A stretch of 14,231 nucleotides of DNA from Anaerolineae bacterium (lineage in GTDB: Bacteria > Chloroflexota > Anaerolineae > E26-bin7). The translations under genes and the position numbers were made by a program. Of this stretch, positions 12,122 through 14,231 are shown piece by piece. Position 1 is the first letter of the stretch, and each line of letters begins with the position of its first letter. The stretch lies in NCBI GenBank assembly GCA_029933115.1, contig JAOZOT010000049.1, positions 1-14,231 on the forward strand. The letters run 5' to 3'. The notes below the pieces were generated by a model that saw nothing but the letters and a program-made list of their open reading frames with translations, did no database searches and was not told where the DNA came from.

Positions 12122-14215
12122 TTATTGATACCAGAAGGCAGTGCTGGAGTAGGTCACAGAGAGGTTGTTGCCGATGATCCCGTGTTCTACCTCGATACCT
12201 AGAGATTGCCTGAAGTCCACGGCATCGGTTATGTAGAAGCGATACTGTGAGGCGATCTCGCCTCTGACCCGGTCGTCTTTCCAGGTGCAGCCGGAGAGGG
12301 GGAATTGCGAACTGGCCGGATTGTGGGGGTCGTACCAGATGTAGTAGTAGCCGCCGTCGAAATCGTCCTCGATTCCTGTGCCGGGCAGGGCGAGTTGCCC
12401 ATCAACCCAGATGTCGTAGTCGCTTTCCAGGTAAGGGAACCGCCAGACGTCAGGGAGCCCTTCACCGTAGTACGGTGTGCCTCCACGGTCAACGTCGTGC
12501 CCGGTGAGGATGCAGCCGATGTAGCGACCGCTCCCGGCGACATCCAAAAGCCGATAGTTGGCCGGGTTGTCGGCTTGTAGCCGCTCTTCCTTGAAGAGGG
12601 CATGAAATCTGGTGCCCGCAATCTCGTTCGTCGGGCGATAGAGGATTGTGGCCTGAATATGAGGTTTGCCTCCGCCGCTGTTGGTGAACAGAATCCTGGC
12701 CGATTGGAAAGGCATAGGAAAAAAGTTGTAGAACTCGTGTTGCTTCTCGTCTCCGGGCGGCTGTACGATTACAATTCCCAGAGGCAGAGAACGATAGGGG
12801 CGTGTCTCTTCGGCCGTTCCAAATAAGGCTCGCAGCGGCCCTTCGACGCTGGGGTTGGCCTGACCGTCCCAGAAGATCCTCATCCACAGGTCGTTTTCCT
12901 GACCGTCCTGGACGAGGAGCTTGAGGGCAGTGATCACGCCGGGACCGGCGAGCTCGATCTGGGCCGAGCTATCGGGCTCGATCTCCAGCACCTGGCGGAT
13001 TTGAACCTCGTCGCCTGTCTGATAAGGATGAGTTCCAAGGTTGCTCCAAGCCTGGCGCACTCGTTCCAGTTCGCCTGCCTCCTCTGGGGTCAAGGGCAGG
13101 CGAAAGCTCTCAAAGGGGCCGGGGTCGCTATCGAACCGCTTGACCGCTATCTGAAACATCCTCGGCCCTACGTATTTCCCCTCATCGTAGGGTGGGTTGG
13201 GAGCCAGGGTCACGCGCACCGAGTGGTAGAAAGGCATGGGGATGTGGGAAATATTCCCGCCATTGCCTGTGCGGTAATGTCTGACCAGCGGGGTCAGGAA
13301 GGGGCTTGTCTCCCCACCGAAAAACTGGGTCACGGGCATGTCAATGCGAGGGGTTGGTTCATCGTCGAAGTAGAAACGGATGTTGCCGACCTCGGCGAAG
13401 AAACCCCATTCGGGGTCGGGTGCCTCGCCTGCGGCGGGGCGGTCGTGCTGGCGGTGGGTGAACCAGACCCGGGCGATGTAGCCTGGTCCTTCGGTGCGGG
13501 GCAACACCTCGTATTCCTTGCGGCCATCGGCTCCAAAGACGATGCGGTAATTGGCGTAGGTGTTCGGCCCAATCAGGTAGCCGTAACGGGGGTCCTGAGA
13601 GAAAAACTGATCCGACCGAAAGTAGTCCCAGAACTTTTCCGGGCTCTGGTGGTTGTTGCTGGCGAACTGTTTAGAAGTGGTGCCCTCTGGATAGGGCAGT
13701 GTGGAGAGGTCAACCATGCGGCGCAGCAGTTGACACATCAAAGTTGGACATGAGCCCACCGGTTTGGAAGGAGGCGCGGCAGTGGGAGTCGGCGCGGTGG
13801 AATTGGGGTTAGGGACGGTGGTTGGCACCGGGGTATCAGTAGGCGGCTGAGGTTGAGGGGTATCGGTGGGGAATGGGGTGTCTGTGGGAAGAGGTGTGGC
13901 CGTTGGTGTGGGAGTATTGGTTGGGGTCGCTTCCTCGCTCGTGGTGGATTGCAAATCTGTCGTGAGTGTTGGTGTCGGGCTGAAAGTGGGCCAGGGGGTC
14001 CTGGCAGCCTTGGCCGTCGGGCTGAGCAGCAGTACGGTGGTGGTCTCAGGATGGTAGAAAAAAAAGCTCCAGCCGGCAAAAGCGGCTGCCGCGCAGACCG
14101 GCAGAACCAGCAGCAGCCAAAGAGACGCCAAGAAGCTATTCTTCTTAGTTCTATCCCCAGCGGGTAAGGGCAGTTTATCCATGCGATGCTTGTCGCCCGC
14201 CTTATTCAGGTGCAA
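12122..14215 (-). CDS. Membrane-anchored DUF2961 (GH172-like) protein with Pro/Thr-rich stalk
   Basis: The ORF has 697 residues. A basic N-terminus (DRTKKN) and one hydrophobic segment (about 28-53, ASLWLLLVLPVCAAAAFAGW) form a signal anchor. Residues about 66-152 are a Pro/Thr-rich linker with TDTP/TPTP repeats. The rest matches DUF2961: LLRRMVDLSTLPYPEGTTSKQFASN, GPGYIARVWF, IRFYFDDEPTPRIDMPVTQFFGG, GGNISHIPMPF, then PYLESDYDIWVDG, LPGTGIEDDFDGGYYYIW and a terminal RFYITDAVDF...EVEHG...STAFWYQ. Characterised GH172 members act on fructofuranose and arabinofuranose glycosides with two catalytic glutamates; E597 and E616 are candidates here. It probably works outside the cell. TTG 14215 is the earliest start (TAA lies in frame upstream). 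ATG 14182 gives 686 residues and may be the true start; neither has a strong ribosome site. Confidence 0.85.
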   Translation of the reverse strand: MHLNKAGDKHRMDKLPLPAGDRTKKNSFLASLWLLLVLPVCAAAAFAGWSFFFYHPETTTVLLLSPTAKAARTPWPTFSPTPTLTTDLQSTTSEEATPTNTPTPTATPLPTDTPFPTDTPQPQPPTDTPVPTTVPNPNSTAPTPTAAPPSKPVGSCPTLMCQLLRRMVDLSTLPYPEGTTSKQFASNNHQSPEKFWDYFRSDQFFSQDPRYGYLIGPNTYANYRIVFGADGRKEYEVLPRTEGPGYIARVWFTHRQHDRPAAGEAPDPEWGFFAEVGNIRFYFDDEPTPRIDMPVTQFFGGETSPFLTPLVRHYRTGNGGNISHIPMPFYHSVRVTLAPNPPYDEGKYVGPRMFQIAVKRFDSDPGPFESFRLPLTPEEAGELERVRQAWSNLGTHPYQTGDEVQIRQVLEIEPDSSAQIELAGPGVITALKLLVQDGQENDLWMRIFWDGQANPSVEGPLRALFGTAEETRPYRSLPLGIVIVQPPGDEKQHEFYNFFPMPFQSARILFTNSGGGKPHIQATILYRPTNEIAGTRFHALFKEERLQADNPANYRLLDVAGSGRYIGCILTGHDVDRGGTPYYGEGLPDVWRFPYLESDYDIWVDGQLALPGTGIEDDFDGGYYYIWYDPHNPASSQFPLSGCTWKDDRVRGEIASQYRFYITDAVDFRQSLGIEVEHGIIGNNLSVTYSSTAFWYQ

Positions 14216-14231
14216 TATCCAAAGTTACTTC

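Noticed and set aside
13001..13753. Plus-strand open frame of 250 codons inside the DUF2961 gene
   Set aside because: Opposite a well-supported coding frame; the translation is Val/Gly-rich with no motif.

Overview
The window looks like chromosomal DNA of a Chloroflexota bacterium (Anaerolineae-like). This is an inference from several traits: moderately high GC, an RNA polymerase beta-prime subunit with a long coiled-coil insert, a secreted protein on a proline/threonine linker typical of that phylum, a polytopic membrane protein resembling a family I associate with Chloroflexota, and many small palindromic repeats between genes. No alignment was run.

The layout falls into four blocks. (1) From 5860 down to the left edge, on the minus strand: a tyrosine recombinase, rpoC (overlapping it by 4 bases and starting with TTG), and a HAD phosphatase cut by the window edge. 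(2) From about 10820 down to 6069, also on the minus strand: a sigma70-type promoter, ftsY, a DNA methyltransferase 11 bases after ftsY, a structured 359-base gap, prfB with a programmed +1 frameshift, and a retropepsin-like aspartic protease with its own full-consensus promoter just after the prfB stop. (3) On the plus strand, 11038-11913: a near-consensus promoter and a roughly nine-helix membrane protein. (4) On the minus strand, 14215-12122: a membrane-anchored DUF2961/GH172-like protein with a Pro/Thr-rich stalk.

The core genes serve transcription (rpoC), translation termination (prfB) and co-translational membrane targeting (ftsY). Accessory genes are slotted into their units: the recombinase ahead of rpoC, and the methyltransferase between ftsY and prfB. 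rpoB, the usual upstream neighbour of rpoC, is absent here.

The intergenic DNA is crowded with repeats. There is a roughly 100-130 bp family with copies at 5925-6057 and 12019-12117, plus an inverted partial copy that makes a MITE-like palindrome at 11933-12094. A nested-palindrome element resembling IS200/IS605 ends lies at 10882-11025. Two REP-like hairpins are read through by the protease ORF, and a perfect 16-bp palindrome lies at 7840-7874.

The most distinctive items are the methyltransferase, which appears to be an internal duplication with a catalytically dead first half and a C-terminal homing-endonuclease-type repeat, and the recombinase, which has lysine in place of the first catalytic arginine and is translationally coupled to rpoC. 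I did not find a clear new multi-gene defence or mobile system.
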